Assembly: GCA_003136075.1 (NCBI GenBank)
Contig: PNBP01000073.1
Location: forward strand, 1,697-7,493
Length of the DNA: 5,797 nucleotides
Reading direction: 5' to 3'
Origin: Methanoregula sp.
Lineage (GTDB): Archaea > Halobacteriota > Methanomicrobia > Methanomicrobiales > Methanospirillaceae
The notes beneath the pieces are model-generated. The model saw only the letters and a program-made list of their open reading frames with translations, was not told the origin of the DNA and ran no database searches. The translations under genes and the position numbers were made by a program. Numbering within the stretch: the stretch's first letter is position 1; the number at the start of each line of letters is the position of its first letter. Below, piece after piece: positions 1 to 5,797 of the stretch.

Positions 1-1502
1 ACATTCATCGGGTCAGTATTTTCATTCACCCATTGACGACGTTTGAATTCCCGGATCCTGTTCACCAGTTTCCGTTTGAGATGAACGTGGACTTCCCATA
101 ACTCCGCATCGGGGATCTCATGGATCATTTCCCAAATCCGGGTTTTGTCATGAACCGTACGCCATTGGGGGCAGGCAGGTGAAAAATATTTATTCAGCAG
201 AAGTTCCATGTCGGGATTCAGCCATGTCGGAACATGAACTCCGTTGGTGATATGGTTGATTGGGATTTTTTCCACCGGAAGTTTCGGCCACAGGGGTTTC
301 CACATCGCCCGGGCAACCTCCCCATGTTTTTTGCTGACGCCATTTTTAAAATTACTGGTCATGAGGGCAAATGCCGTCATGTTGAAGAGGTCTTTTGGCC
401 CCTCCGGCGAATACCCTAAAGAAAGAAACGTTTGGCGGTTAATGCCAAGCAGGGGATAATAATCCTTGAAATATTTGTCCATAAGAGCGTAGGGGAACGC
501 ATCGTGTCCTGCCGGGACGGGGGTATGGGTAGTAAAGATGGCGGTTGCACGGGCCCGGTTCAGTGCCTCTTCAAAACTCAGGTGATCCAGAACGTTCTCC
601 CTGATCCGTTCGAGCAGGGCAAACGCCGGGTGGCCTTCATTTAAGTGTATGATTGAAGGCCGGATTCCCAAAACATCCAGCACATAACTGCCGCCAATCC
701 CCAGAACAATTTCCTGTCGTAACCGCAGTTCGTTATCACCGGTATAGAGCCGGTGCGAGATGGAACGGTTGGAAGGGTCATTCTGTCCGATATCTGTATC
801 CATGAGGTAGAGCGGGACATTGCCGACATCGACTTTCCAGACCGCGACATATATCGGAGGATCGATAAACGGGATCCGCACAACCAGCTGGTCTTCATGG
901 TTATAGAGGACCCGTTTGACAGGTGCAGCGTCGCGGTCCATCATCTCTTTGATATCCTGCTGCCAGCCGTCAGGTCCGATGTGCTGGTGGAGATATCCTT
1001 CTGAATACATGAAACCCACCGCAACAAGTGGCAGACCAAGGTCACTGGATTCCTTGAGATGATCCCCGGCAAGGAACCCCAGCCCTCCCGCATAGAGGGG
1101 TAATGAATGCTGCAGCCCGTACTCGGCAGAAAAATAGGCAATGCTAAGCCCCTGGTTCTGGGCACAATGCCGGGAATACCACTGGTGTTTCCTGAGCAGT
1201 TCTTGTTTGAAACGGGCCATCACGAGATCGTAATGCCGTAAATAGACCTGATTTTTTGATGCTGCCAGAAGAGTCTCTTCAGGAAGGGTGCGAAGCATTC
1301 TTACCGGGTTGTGCATGCTCTCCACCCATGCCTGGATATTTAATCGCTTAAACGCCATTTTTACTTCAGGATTCCAGCTCCACCAAAGGTTATACGCAAG
1401 ATCGATGAGACCTGAAATCCGATCAGGAACATGGGGAAACATTTCCTTGATCGTATCGGGCGCCACAGTAATCCTCAGTCTGTGTAGTAGTTTCAACATC
1501 AT
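1..1502 (-). CDS. glgP: Alpha-glucan (glycogen/maltodextrin) phosphorylase, GT35 family, N-terminal part; runs off the left edge
   Basis: This cytoplasmic enzyme would release glucose-1-phosphate from the non-reducing ends of alpha-1,4-glucan using inorganic phosphate and a pyridoxal-phosphate cofactor. The first 500 codons are present. Visible motifs are NLWWSWNPE at residues 38-46 (the N-terminal domain typical of the short bacterial/archaeal phosphorylases), FSAEYG at 124-129 followed by a GGLGFLAGDHLK stretch, LNEGHPAF around 287-294, THTPVPAGHDAF around 325-336 and ITNGVH at 418-423. Together these identify the family securely. Relatives are roughly 700-850 residues, so the C-terminal part with the PLP-binding lysine lies outside the window. 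The start is ambiguous: ATG ATG at 1502/1499 gives the usual N-terminus, but the frame is open a further 21 codons to 1565 and has a GTG at 1526-1524. No Shine-Dalgarno sequence precedes any of these. No neighbour belongs to glycogen metabolism and the gene appears to be transcribed alone. Symbol by family; substrate preference (glycogen or maltodextrin) cannot be told. Confidence 0.95.
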   Translation of the reverse strand, partial: MMLKLLHRLRITVAPDTIKEMFPHVPDRISGLIDLAYNLWWSWNPEVKMAFKRLNIQAWVESMHNPVRMLRTLPEETLLAASKNQVYLRHYDLVMARFKQELLRKHQWYSRHCAQNQGLSIAYFSAEYGLQHSLPLYAGGLGFLAGDHLKESSDLGLPLVAVGFMYSEGYLHQHIGPDGWQQDIKEMMDRDAAPVKRVLYNHEDQLVVRIPFIDPPIYVAVWKVDVGNVPLYLMDTDIGQNDPSNRSISHRLYTGDNELRLRQEIVLGIGGSYVLDVLGIRPSIIHLNEGHPAFALLERIRENVLDHLSFEEALNRARATAIFTTHTPVPAGHDAFPYALMDKYFKDYYPLLGINRQTFLSLGYSPEGPKDLFNMTAFALMTSNFKNGVSKKHGEVARAMWKPLWPKLPVEKIPINHITNGVHVPTWLNPDMELLLNKYFSPACPQWRTVHDKTRIWEMIHEIPDAELWEVHVHLKRKLVNRIREFKRRQWVNENTDPMN

Positions 1503-1507
1503 CTTAA

Positions 1508-1962
1508 TGGTATGGGAACCAGACACGAATACCGGAAGACCGGTGGGAAAAACGTTTTTTTGGCTCTATTGAACACTTAAAGAGACACGCCGTTGTTGGG
1601 GGAGTCTCTCGCGCATCTTGCTACCACTTTCGCCTCAAGATCTCTTCGATGTATAGTGCGACAGCATCTCTTCGGGAACGGAAGTGTTTAAAACTATTTT
1701 TAAGGAGAGGGGCATCGATCAGCACCGTTATAAAATACCAAGTTCATGCAATACCCATAAAAAACGGCGATGAGCCAAAAAAGTACCAACTATGAGTGAG
1801 AAGAAGGGGACGCGACGCAACGATGTTGATCTTCATGAAACTATCCGTGCGTAGGAATCTGTCATCCGGTTTGCAATCGGGTATCAGAGGAACTGCCGGT
1901 CCACCGTTGCTCTTACAAAAATAAAAAAATATCGTCGCAAGAATAAAGAATTTTAGGATCTA
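1508..1962. other. Gene-poor stretch with two overlapping, mostly open antisense frames; possible decayed coding relic
   Basis: No intact gene of recognisable family is present. On the plus strand one frame is open from 1508 to 1921 except for TGA at 1793-1795; its first ATG (1649) would give a 48-residue peptide ending PKKYQL. On the minus strand another frame is open from 1959 to 1624 except for TGA at 1744-1746 and ends with TAG at 1621-1623; an ATG at 1836-1834 starts it with MKINIVASRP, and its last residues (RSRRDAVALYIEEILRRKW) have a protein-like, helix-forming look. Purine bias at first codon positions does not favour either strand by my rough count. I recognise neither product. A 7-base inverted repeat (AACACTT at 1572-1578, AAGTGTT at 1682-1688) and a 6-bp hairpin (1581-1586 with 1604-1609) also lie here, without clear meaning. 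It may be a relic of a gene or insertion element, or chance. Confidence 0.25.
1531..1561 (+). other. Short perfect hairpin followed by a T7 tract, just upstream of the phosphorylase start
   Basis: ACCGG (1531-1535) and CCGGT (1540-1544) form a perfect 5-bp stem with a 4-base loop. They are followed by AAAAACGTTTTT, itself a palindrome (1548-1559), ending in seven T on the plus strand (1555-1561). Read on the plus strand this resembles a terminator, yet no plus-strand gene precedes it. On the minus strand it would lie in the leader or promoter region of the phosphorylase gene, 29-59 bases before its ATG. It could be a regulatory structure, a stop for antisense transcription, or chance. Low confidence in any function. 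Confidence 0.3.
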
Positions 1963-1983
1963 TATTGACACATTACCGCTATT

Positions 1984-2034
1984 AAAAAAAATTAAACCAC
2001 CTGGATACATGCCTGAACGTCCCAATAGTATCCA
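1984..2034 (-). terminator. Hairpin plus T8 terminator of the minus-strand secreted-protein gene
   Basis: On the minus strand, TGGATAC (2034-2028) pairs perfectly with GTATCCA (2008-2002), giving a 7-bp stem with a 19-base loop. It begins about 11 bases after the stop codon of the gene at 2046-2546. It is followed by a T-rich stretch with eight consecutive T (1991-1984). Archaeal termination depends mainly on the T tract; the hairpin adds support. Position and strand fit transcription ending just after the upstream gene. Confidence 0.6.
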
Positions 2035-2045
2035 TCACAACCGGT

Positions 2046-2546
2046 TCATGTACTCACTATATGGCTGACAGACGGGATGTCAATCTGGTTATAAAATTCT
2101 GCCGTATAGCCATCCGGGAAGATGATTTGGGAAACGTCAGGTGAAAGGTCAGGGTTTATCAATGGCGCAAACCAGTACTGGTTGAGCATCCGCTGCGCAT
2201 TGGCAAACGAGAGTTCCGGTGTGACGTACCGGGTACCTTGTGGCAGGGTGGTGATGGTGGCAAAGGGATGGACAACAAACGATGCCTCATGGTTATCCAC
2301 GTTGATGATATCGACCGAGACAGGGAAATTGTGTTCGAGCGCAGATTTCAATTCCGTGCCCGGGTCTGCAATTTTTGTAAAAACAGCGACCTGTTCCAGC
2401 CAGTTGAGCTCATAGGTAAAATCCATCTGTGCATCGCCATTCCGGTTCTCTTGGATCGTAAGAGTGTGCGCACTAAATGCGCTGGCAGGCACGACTAAAC
2501 AGACCATAAGCAGTATCGCAAACAATGCACCGTGCAGGAATTTCAT
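2046..2546 (-). CDS. Secreted protein of unknown function (166 residues, cleavable signal peptide)
   Basis: I do not recognise this family. The start at 2546 is preferred over the in-frame ATG at 2603. It places a classical signal peptide at the N-terminus: a Lys at position 2, a hydrophobic run over about residues 4-19, and PASA before a likely cleavage after Ala23. It also lies about 9 bases after the start point predicted from the TATA-like box at 2577-2584; the longer version would begin upstream of that box. The mature part (about 143 residues) has alternating polar and hydrophobic stretches such as HTLTIQENRNGDAQMDFTYE and ASFVVHPFATITTLPQGTRY, suggesting a mostly beta fold. It ends without a transmembrane anchor, sorting motif or cysteine, so it is probably released or held by a partner. 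It appears monocistronic, with its own promoter and terminator, and no neighbour gives a clue to function. Confidence 0.8.
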   Translation of the reverse strand: MKFLHGALFAILLMVCLVVPASAFSAHTLTIQENRNGDAQMDFTYELNWLEQVAVFTKIADPGTELKSALEHNFPVSVDIINVDNHEASFVVHPFATITTLPQGTRYVTPELSFANAQRMLNQYWFAPLINPDLSPDVSQIIFPDGYTAEFYNQIDIPSVSHIVST

Positions 2547-2576
2547 ATCAGGTACTATACACTCTTCTTTGTTCAC

Positions 2577-2584
2577 TATAAAAA
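2577..2584 (-). promoter_or_regulatory. TATA box (A-box) of the secreted-protein gene
   Basis: The minus strand reads TTTTTATA here, in an A/T-rich context. Archaeal transcription usually begins about 25 bases downstream of the box, near 2555, which leaves a leader of about 9 bases before the ATG at 2546. That spacing is what selects 2546 as the start. A second, weaker match (GTGTATAG) lies closer to the start and is judged too near to serve. Confidence 0.5.
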
Positions 2585-2603
2585 TGTATTCTGTTCTTAA
2601 CAT

Positions 2604-2797
2604 TTTTCAACAAACCCGATATGCCGGTTTGCTGGATATAATTTCATCCTGGCAAAAACTATCCACGATGGTTGAGTGGATCAAAGGTACAATGGACACT
2701 GATCAGAGCAAAAGAGGCAGGTTCCTGGGGAGTGCTCGTTGATCCATTCACCACGTTGCAGGAGAGTTCAGGTTGCGGTCAGATTAAAAAAAAATAC
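2604..2797. other. Intergenic stretch without convincing content apart from the small inverted repeat
   Basis: This separates the minus-strand secreted-protein gene from the plus-strand genes. A plus-strand frame is open from a TTG at 2672 through to 2983, but its early part (KVQWTLIRAKEAGSWGVL and onward) resembles nothing I know. There is no promoter before it and no ribosome site. An A9 tract at 2786-2794 directly precedes the ATG of the broken zinc-ribbon gene. I see no RNA gene here. Confidence 0.4.
2611..2631. repeat. Small inverted repeat upstream of the secreted-protein promoter
   Basis: CAAACC (2611-2616) and GGTTTG (2626-2631) form a 6-bp inverted repeat with a 9-base centre. It lies about 27 bases upstream of the TATA-like box at 2577-2584. 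The position would suit an activator or repressor site, but a repeat of this size can arise by chance and no second copy is seen in the window. Confidence 0.25.
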
Positions 2798-3062
2798 ATG
2801 TCCAGGTACACACATGCCCGCAGTGCGGTTCCGGACATCGGATGTAATGGGAACGCGGCCCTGAACATTCCCGGGTTGGAGCTGCACTTTGTTGCCAGTA
2901 CCGGAACACAGGGACACGCAGAGATGCCTGCGAATGTATTATGCGGGAGAAGTCACCTGCCAAAATGGACAGTATTCAGATGATTCTGCCTGGTGGCAGG
3001 AAGAGACGGCAGGGGGACAAAAGAGAGCAGTTCGTTCAACCTTAAAAGAAGAATATGTATAG
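2798..3062 (+). pseudogene. Small zinc-ribbon-like protein gene broken by three small indels (about 86 residues if restored)
   Basis: Coherent protein segments follow each other in order across three frames. ATG at 2798 begins MSRYT; after two extra bases in a CA repeat (ACACACA, 2808-2814) the next frame reads CPQCGS (2815-2832). After one extra G at 2833 it reads DIGCNGNAALNIPGLELHF (from 2834). After one extra A at about 2933 it reads MYYAGEVTCQNGQYSD, then DSAWWQEE and a basic tail ending STLKEEYV with stop TAG at 3060-3062. Each shift falls in a short repeat, as slippage would produce. CPQCGS is a typical zinc-knuckle half. A second CxxC is not intact: another frame at 2890-2901 reads C-C-Q-Y where a CxxC would be expected, so a metal-binding cysteine may also be lost. 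An alternative is that only the last part, from ATG 2934 (42 residues), is a real small gene. The reconstruction is mine and untested; sequencing error is a third possibility. Confidence 0.45.
3054..3061 (+). promoter_or_regulatory. Possible TATA box for the membrane-protein pair
   Basis: TATGTATA lies about 31-38 bases before the ATG at 3092. Initiation about 25 bases downstream would leave a leader of only about 8 bases, matching the arrangement seen for the secreted-protein gene and the lack of a Shine-Dalgarno sequence before 3092. It overlaps the last codons of the broken zinc-ribbon gene. The match to the archaeal consensus is moderate. Confidence 0.35.
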
Positions 3063-3091
3063 CGTAACTGTCATAATCATGTACCGATCAG

Positions 3092-3352
3092 ATGAAAAAG
3101 AAGGTTCTTGCCGCCATTATCATGTTCATCTGGCTTGTGGTCATCAGCGCTTTTATGCTCCTTGCCCAACGGGTTGACCTTGAAATATTTTTTGTCCTCT
3201 GGCTGATCGGGATCCTTGTCATCGTTGAACTGATGGATACCCGGTTCTCTCTTCCCACCTACATCAGGTATATAAAATACCTTGTTGCCGCCGGCATTGT
3301 TCTCTTCGGGGGTATTGTCGTCCAAAAAGTACTGGAGATCTTGGCGAAATGA
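3092..3352 (+). CDS. Small integral membrane protein with three predicted transmembrane helices (86 residues)
   Basis: I do not recognise the family by name. The protein begins with MKKK and has three hydrophobic segments: about residues 5-26 (AAIIMFIWLVVISAFMLL), 31-47 (IFFVLWLIGILVIVEL) and 62-81 (LVAAGIVLFGGIVVQKV). A polar connector, MDTRFSLPTYIRYIKY, lies between the second and third. The loops are short, leaving no room for an enzymatic domain. Its stop codon overlaps the start of the next gene in ATGA (3349-3352), so the two are very probably translated together from one messenger. That, with its size, suggests a membrane partner or assembly aid for the large anchored protein that follows. 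No Shine-Dalgarno sequence precedes the start. The antisense frame at 3077-3325 is rejected because it is charged and repetitive, as expected for the complement of membrane helices. Confidence 0.85.
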   Translation: MKKKVLAAIIMFIWLVVISAFMLLAQRVDLEIFFVLWLIGILVIVELMDTRFSLPTYIRYIKYLVAAGIVLFGGIVVQKVLEILAK

Positions 3353-5797
3353 AACCGTTCTTCCAGTACCTGGTTCTTTTCGTCCTTGGCGTGGGGATTA
3401 TCGCCATGCTCGGCCTTACGATCTCCGGACCGGTGATTTATTCCCTTGAAATGAATCTTTATCCTTCATTATTCCATGAAAATATCGATGCATTAAAGAT
3501 TGCGGCGCTCAACAGCACCACCGATGTCCTTCCCCTGATGCAGGATTTGCTTGATTATGATGGCCCGATTGTCTTAAACATCAATCTCCGGGACATGGAC
3601 CAGATCCAGTATTACCTCGACCTGTACGCAAAGAACAATATTAAATTTAAAAATCTTGTTGTCAATCTCGATATGTCTGAAAGTGAGCTGCAGGAATTCT
3701 CCACGAGTAAACTGCTCCAGCAGAAACTGTTGCAGGAACTCTCGAATTCAACCGTTACCATCGATGAACTGGATTCCCTGATGGTCACCTACCATAATGA
3801 CAAAGGCATGCTTATGTCATTACAGCTGCAGCGGGCGGCAATCCTGAAAAAAATTCATGAAATTTCTGCAGAATACCAGATCGAATCCGAAAAAACCCAG
3901 AACATCGCCAGTAAAATGGGACTAGATACAACCCAGGAAAAGGAGAGTGTGCAGGAAGTCCGGCAACTGGTCAATACTCTTGATAATAAAAATCCCGTAA
4001 CCGAAAACCCGCTGCCGCGGATCCCCACGCTGTCGTTACTGGTACAGCCTGATGTGGGAAAATACGGGGACCGGATCGGGTTTTCCGGAATCTATTTGGC
4101 AAGCAGCACGAAAAAAAATGAATATCCTGTAACGATCTATACAGATTCCCTGGCAGTTGTTTCGGCAAGCACCGATCTGGATGGCGTATATACAACCTCC
4201 TTTGAGATTGAACATATCATGCCGGGTGTGCATGCAGTCTATGCCACGTCGGGGCTCACCTCTTCAGCATTTCGCACGTTCTCGGTAATCCCGGTAAATT
4301 CTACAACCTTGCTTGATATACAGGCTGTGTACAACAAACCCGTGATCCTGTGTACCGGGGATGTTTTTGCCAACCGGCAGGTTAAGGACGCCCCTGTTGA
4401 TATCATCTCGGACTACCGGGATATCCTGCGCCAGAACACCGATAAAAACGGTGTCTACAGCGCACAGATTCGTCTTTCACCTGGCATTCACGACATCCAG
4501 GCACGGTTTGACAATACCACGTACCCGGTGTATTCGTCACGGAGCCTGACATACGAAGTGGAAGCAGGCCCTGATTCGATACTGGGTATCCGGCTCCTTA
4601 ACGCAACGATGAGTGCGGACGAGATCAGCCTTACCCTTGATCCGGTGACGGCTTCCTACAAGGATACGGTAACTATCGCGGGATTTTTATCGGGAACAAA
4701 CCCGAAAAACAAGAGTGTCGACCTGTTTATTGATGGCGTGTATTCCCGGAGCCTGCAGACCGGGCCGGATGGATCCTATTCAGGCCAGTATGGGGTGGAA
4801 AAGATACGGGCCGGGACTCACACCCTGTTTACCCATTACCTTGAACCGGCAGCAGGCGAGATTTATTCCGAGTCACGCCAGCTTGTTGTCAATGCCACCG
4901 ATACCATCACCACGCTTGATATCGGGGTGACGGATGGCGGCACCGGTGTGATCTGCACGGGGAATGTCACTGCAGGTGCACGAGCAGTAACCTCTGCCCC
5001 GGCAGAACTGGTCTGGGACGACCAGAACATCATAACGGTACAGACCGATGCAACCGGTTCGTTCCGGCAAAAGATCAGCCTTCCTGTTGGCAACCACAGT
5101 ATTTTTGCGCGGTTTACCTCACCGGAGTATCCGCTCAGGCCCTCCCGGAGCAAAACCCAGACTGTTGCAGTACTACCCTCGTCTCCGGGCCTGTCACTCA
5201 CAATATCGCCATCAGCAGGGATATATAAGGATACCCTGACATTTGAGGGAATTTTAATCCGTCCTGATAATCTCGCGGGGGACGTAGACATTTTCATCAA
5301 TAATAATTATGTGAGCACAGTAAAATCGGACAGTAAAGGGCGATATTTCACTCATATGATTATTGAACACCTCCCGGCTGGTCAGCACCAGGCAATAGCT
5401 CGATCCGGGAATATATCCTCGGACAATGTTACATTCCAGGTATCTCCGGTAGTTTCCCAGACCTCACTGATGGTAACCAGCGTCAACAACTCGGCACTCT
5501 ACGACTGCACGGGAAGGGTTATGGCATTTGATCATGCCGGAGACCTTGTCAGGAAACTCTCAACGCTTAAAGATGCCCGCATGATTCTCTCAGAGTTCTG
5601 GGAAAATCCCCTGGACCATGCAAACCGGCCCGTACGTTTTGCACCGGTGGCAATTATTTCCAACAATGCTACGCTGCTCCAGACCACCACCGATGCGGAC
5701 GGGTATTTCTCCCGGCGGATAGCGTTTCCTGAAGGGGATAACCAGGTCGTTGCAGAGTTCGTTAATGACAGTTACCCGCTGTTTGATTCTTCCAGCG
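3349..5797 (+). CDS. Large membrane-anchored extracellular protein with alternating Ig-like repeats; runs off the right edge
   Basis: The first 816 codons are visible, without a stop. Order of parts: a short N-terminus and one hydrophobic helix (about residues 7-28, a signal anchor or uncleaved signal); a mixed alpha/beta segment to about 109 with VLPLMQDLLDYDG and FKNLVVNLDMS; a Glu/Gln/Lys/Leu-rich, probably coiled-coil stretch at about 110-215; then six beta-sandwich-like domains of about 90-110 residues from 228 onward. Many domains carry a TDxxGxY/F turn followed by PGxH or AGxH, as in Ig-like and carboxypeptidase-regulatory-like folds of archaeal surface proteins. At least 14 N-x-S/T sequons support an outside location with N-glycosylation. 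Only three cysteines occur. The ATG overlaps the stop of the preceding gene; GGAG at 3334-3337 is a weak, slightly distant ribosome site. The function depends on the missing C-terminus. Some methanogen proteins of this style end in a transglutaminase-like or DUF4129-like domain, but nothing here shows it. Confidence 0.9.
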   Translation, partial: MKPFFQYLVLFVLGVGIIAMLGLTISGPVIYSLEMNLYPSLFHENIDALKIAALNSTTDVLPLMQDLLDYDGPIVLNINLRDMDQIQYYLDLYAKNNIKFKNLVVNLDMSESELQEFSTSKLLQQKLLQELSNSTVTIDELDSLMVTYHNDKGMLMSLQLQRAAILKKIHEISAEYQIESEKTQNIASKMGLDTTQEKESVQEVRQLVNTLDNKNPVTENPLPRIPTLSLLVQPDVGKYGDRIGFSGIYLASSTKKNEYPVTIYTDSLAVVSASTDLDGVYTTSFEIEHIMPGVHAVYATSGLTSSAFRTFSVIPVNSTTLLDIQAVYNKPVILCTGDVFANRQVKDAPVDIISDYRDILRQNTDKNGVYSAQIRLSPGIHDIQARFDNTTYPVYSSRSLTYEVEAGPDSILGIRLLNATMSADEISLTLDPVTASYKDTVTIAGFLSGTNPKNKSVDLFIDGVYSRSLQTGPDGSYSGQYGVEKIRAGTHTLFTHYLEPAAGEIYSESRQLVVNATDTITTLDIGVTDGGTGVICTGNVTAGARAVTSAPAELVWDDQNIITVQTDATGSFRQKISLPVGNHSIFARFTSPEYPLRPSRSKTQTVAVLPSSPGLSLTISPSAGIYKDTLTFEGILIRPDNLAGDVDIFINNNYVSTVKSDSKGRYFTHMIIEHLPAGQHQAIARSGNISSDNVTFQVSPVVSQTSLMVTSVNNSALYDCTGRVMAFDHAGDLVRKLSTLKDARMILSEFWENPLDHANRPVRFAPVAIISNNATLLQTTTDADGYFSRRIAFPEGDNQVVAEFVNDSYPLFDSSS
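4030..5797 (+). repeat. Protein-level tandem repeat: three A-B pairs of Ig-like domains in the large anchored protein
   Basis: Domains A1 (from 4030, residue 228), A2 (4624, residue 426) and A3 (5191, residue 615) share a pattern like LxLxPxxxxYKDTxxxxG, a short strand such as VDLFIDG or VDIFINN, then a DGxY-type turn and I/LxAGxH. Domains B1 (4303, residue 319), B2 (4909, residue 521) and B3 (5461, residue 705) share TTLxI, then CTG, APV/APA, TDxxGxF/Y, LPxGxHxI and ARFxxxxYPL. The unit is therefore an A-B pair of about 185-200 residues. B3 carries roughly 25-30 extra residues between its CTG motif and its APVAII strand. The DNA copies have diverged, so duplication is not recent. Confidence 0.7.

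Noticed and set aside
234..1165. Several frames of 60-85 codons, on both strands, within the phosphorylase gene
   Set aside because: All overlap a continuous 500-codon frame with diagnostic phosphorylase motifs.
1571..1690. Structured RNA closed by the AACACTT/AAGTGTT inverted repeat
   Set aside because: The closing stem is only 7 bp, internal pairing is limited to a 6-bp hairpin, and no known RNA motif, tRNA or riboswitch core is visible.
1744..1746. In-frame TGA as selenocysteine in the minus-strand frame at 1624-1836
   Set aside because: No selenoprotein family is recognised, no supporting RNA structure was found, and the frame itself is uncertain.
2122..2498. Plus-strand open frames across the secreted-protein gene
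   Set aside because: They lie antisense to a gene with a clear signal peptide, promoter and terminator, and their products look like shadow translations.
2672..2983. Single 103-codon plus-strand frame starting at TTG
   Set aside because: Its start is poor and its end abandons the convincing MYYAGEV segment; the frameshifted zinc-ribbon reading explains the 2798-2933 part better, though this is not proven.
3077..3325. Minus-strand frame opposite the small membrane protein
   Set aside because: Its very charged Asp/Lys/Glu/Asn composition is the complement of hydrophobic codons, and the plus frame has the coupled downstream gene.
4863..5300. Minus-strand frame of 145 codons inside the large surface protein
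   Set aside because: It is antisense to well-patterned repeats on the plus strand and is low in complexity (Ser/Val/Thr rich), as expected for a shadow.

Overview
The window looks archaeal and most like a methanogen of the Methanomicrobiales (Methanoregula-like). This is an inference. It rests on TATA-like boxes placed so that transcripts would begin only about 8-9 nt before the start codon, weak or absent Shine-Dalgarno sequences, T-tract terminators, and a large secreted or anchored protein with tandem Ig-like repeats and many N-glycosylation sequons. No rRNA, tRNA, CRISPR array or intact mobile element is visible.

Layout. (1) Bases 1-1502, minus strand: the N-terminal 500 codons of a GT35 alpha-glucan phosphorylase, running off the left edge. 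(2) Bases 1503-2045: a gene-poor stretch with a hairpin/T-tract next to the phosphorylase start, two overlapping antisense frames that each stay open except for one stop (possible relic, strand undecided), and a good terminator for the next gene. (3) Bases 2046-2546, minus strand: a 166-residue secreted protein of unknown function, preceded by a TATA-like box and a short palindrome. (4) Bases 2604-2797: nothing convincing. (5) Bases 2798-3062, plus strand: what I read as a small zinc-ribbon protein gene broken by three small indels. (6) Bases 3092-5797, plus strand: a translationally coupled pair, an 86-residue three-helix membrane protein whose stop overlaps the start of a very large membrane-anchored extracellular protein (816 codons visible, continuing off the right edge).

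The phosphorylase belongs to storage-polysaccharide breakdown and has no visible link to the rest. The most interesting locus is the coupled membrane pair. The large protein has an N-terminal anchor, a mixed alpha/beta head, a probable coiled coil, and then beta-sandwich domains of two types that alternate A-B-A-B-A-B. Its only three cysteines in the visible part sit at the same position of the three B domains. The downstream end, which would reveal its function (for example an enzyme domain or second anchor), lies outside the window.
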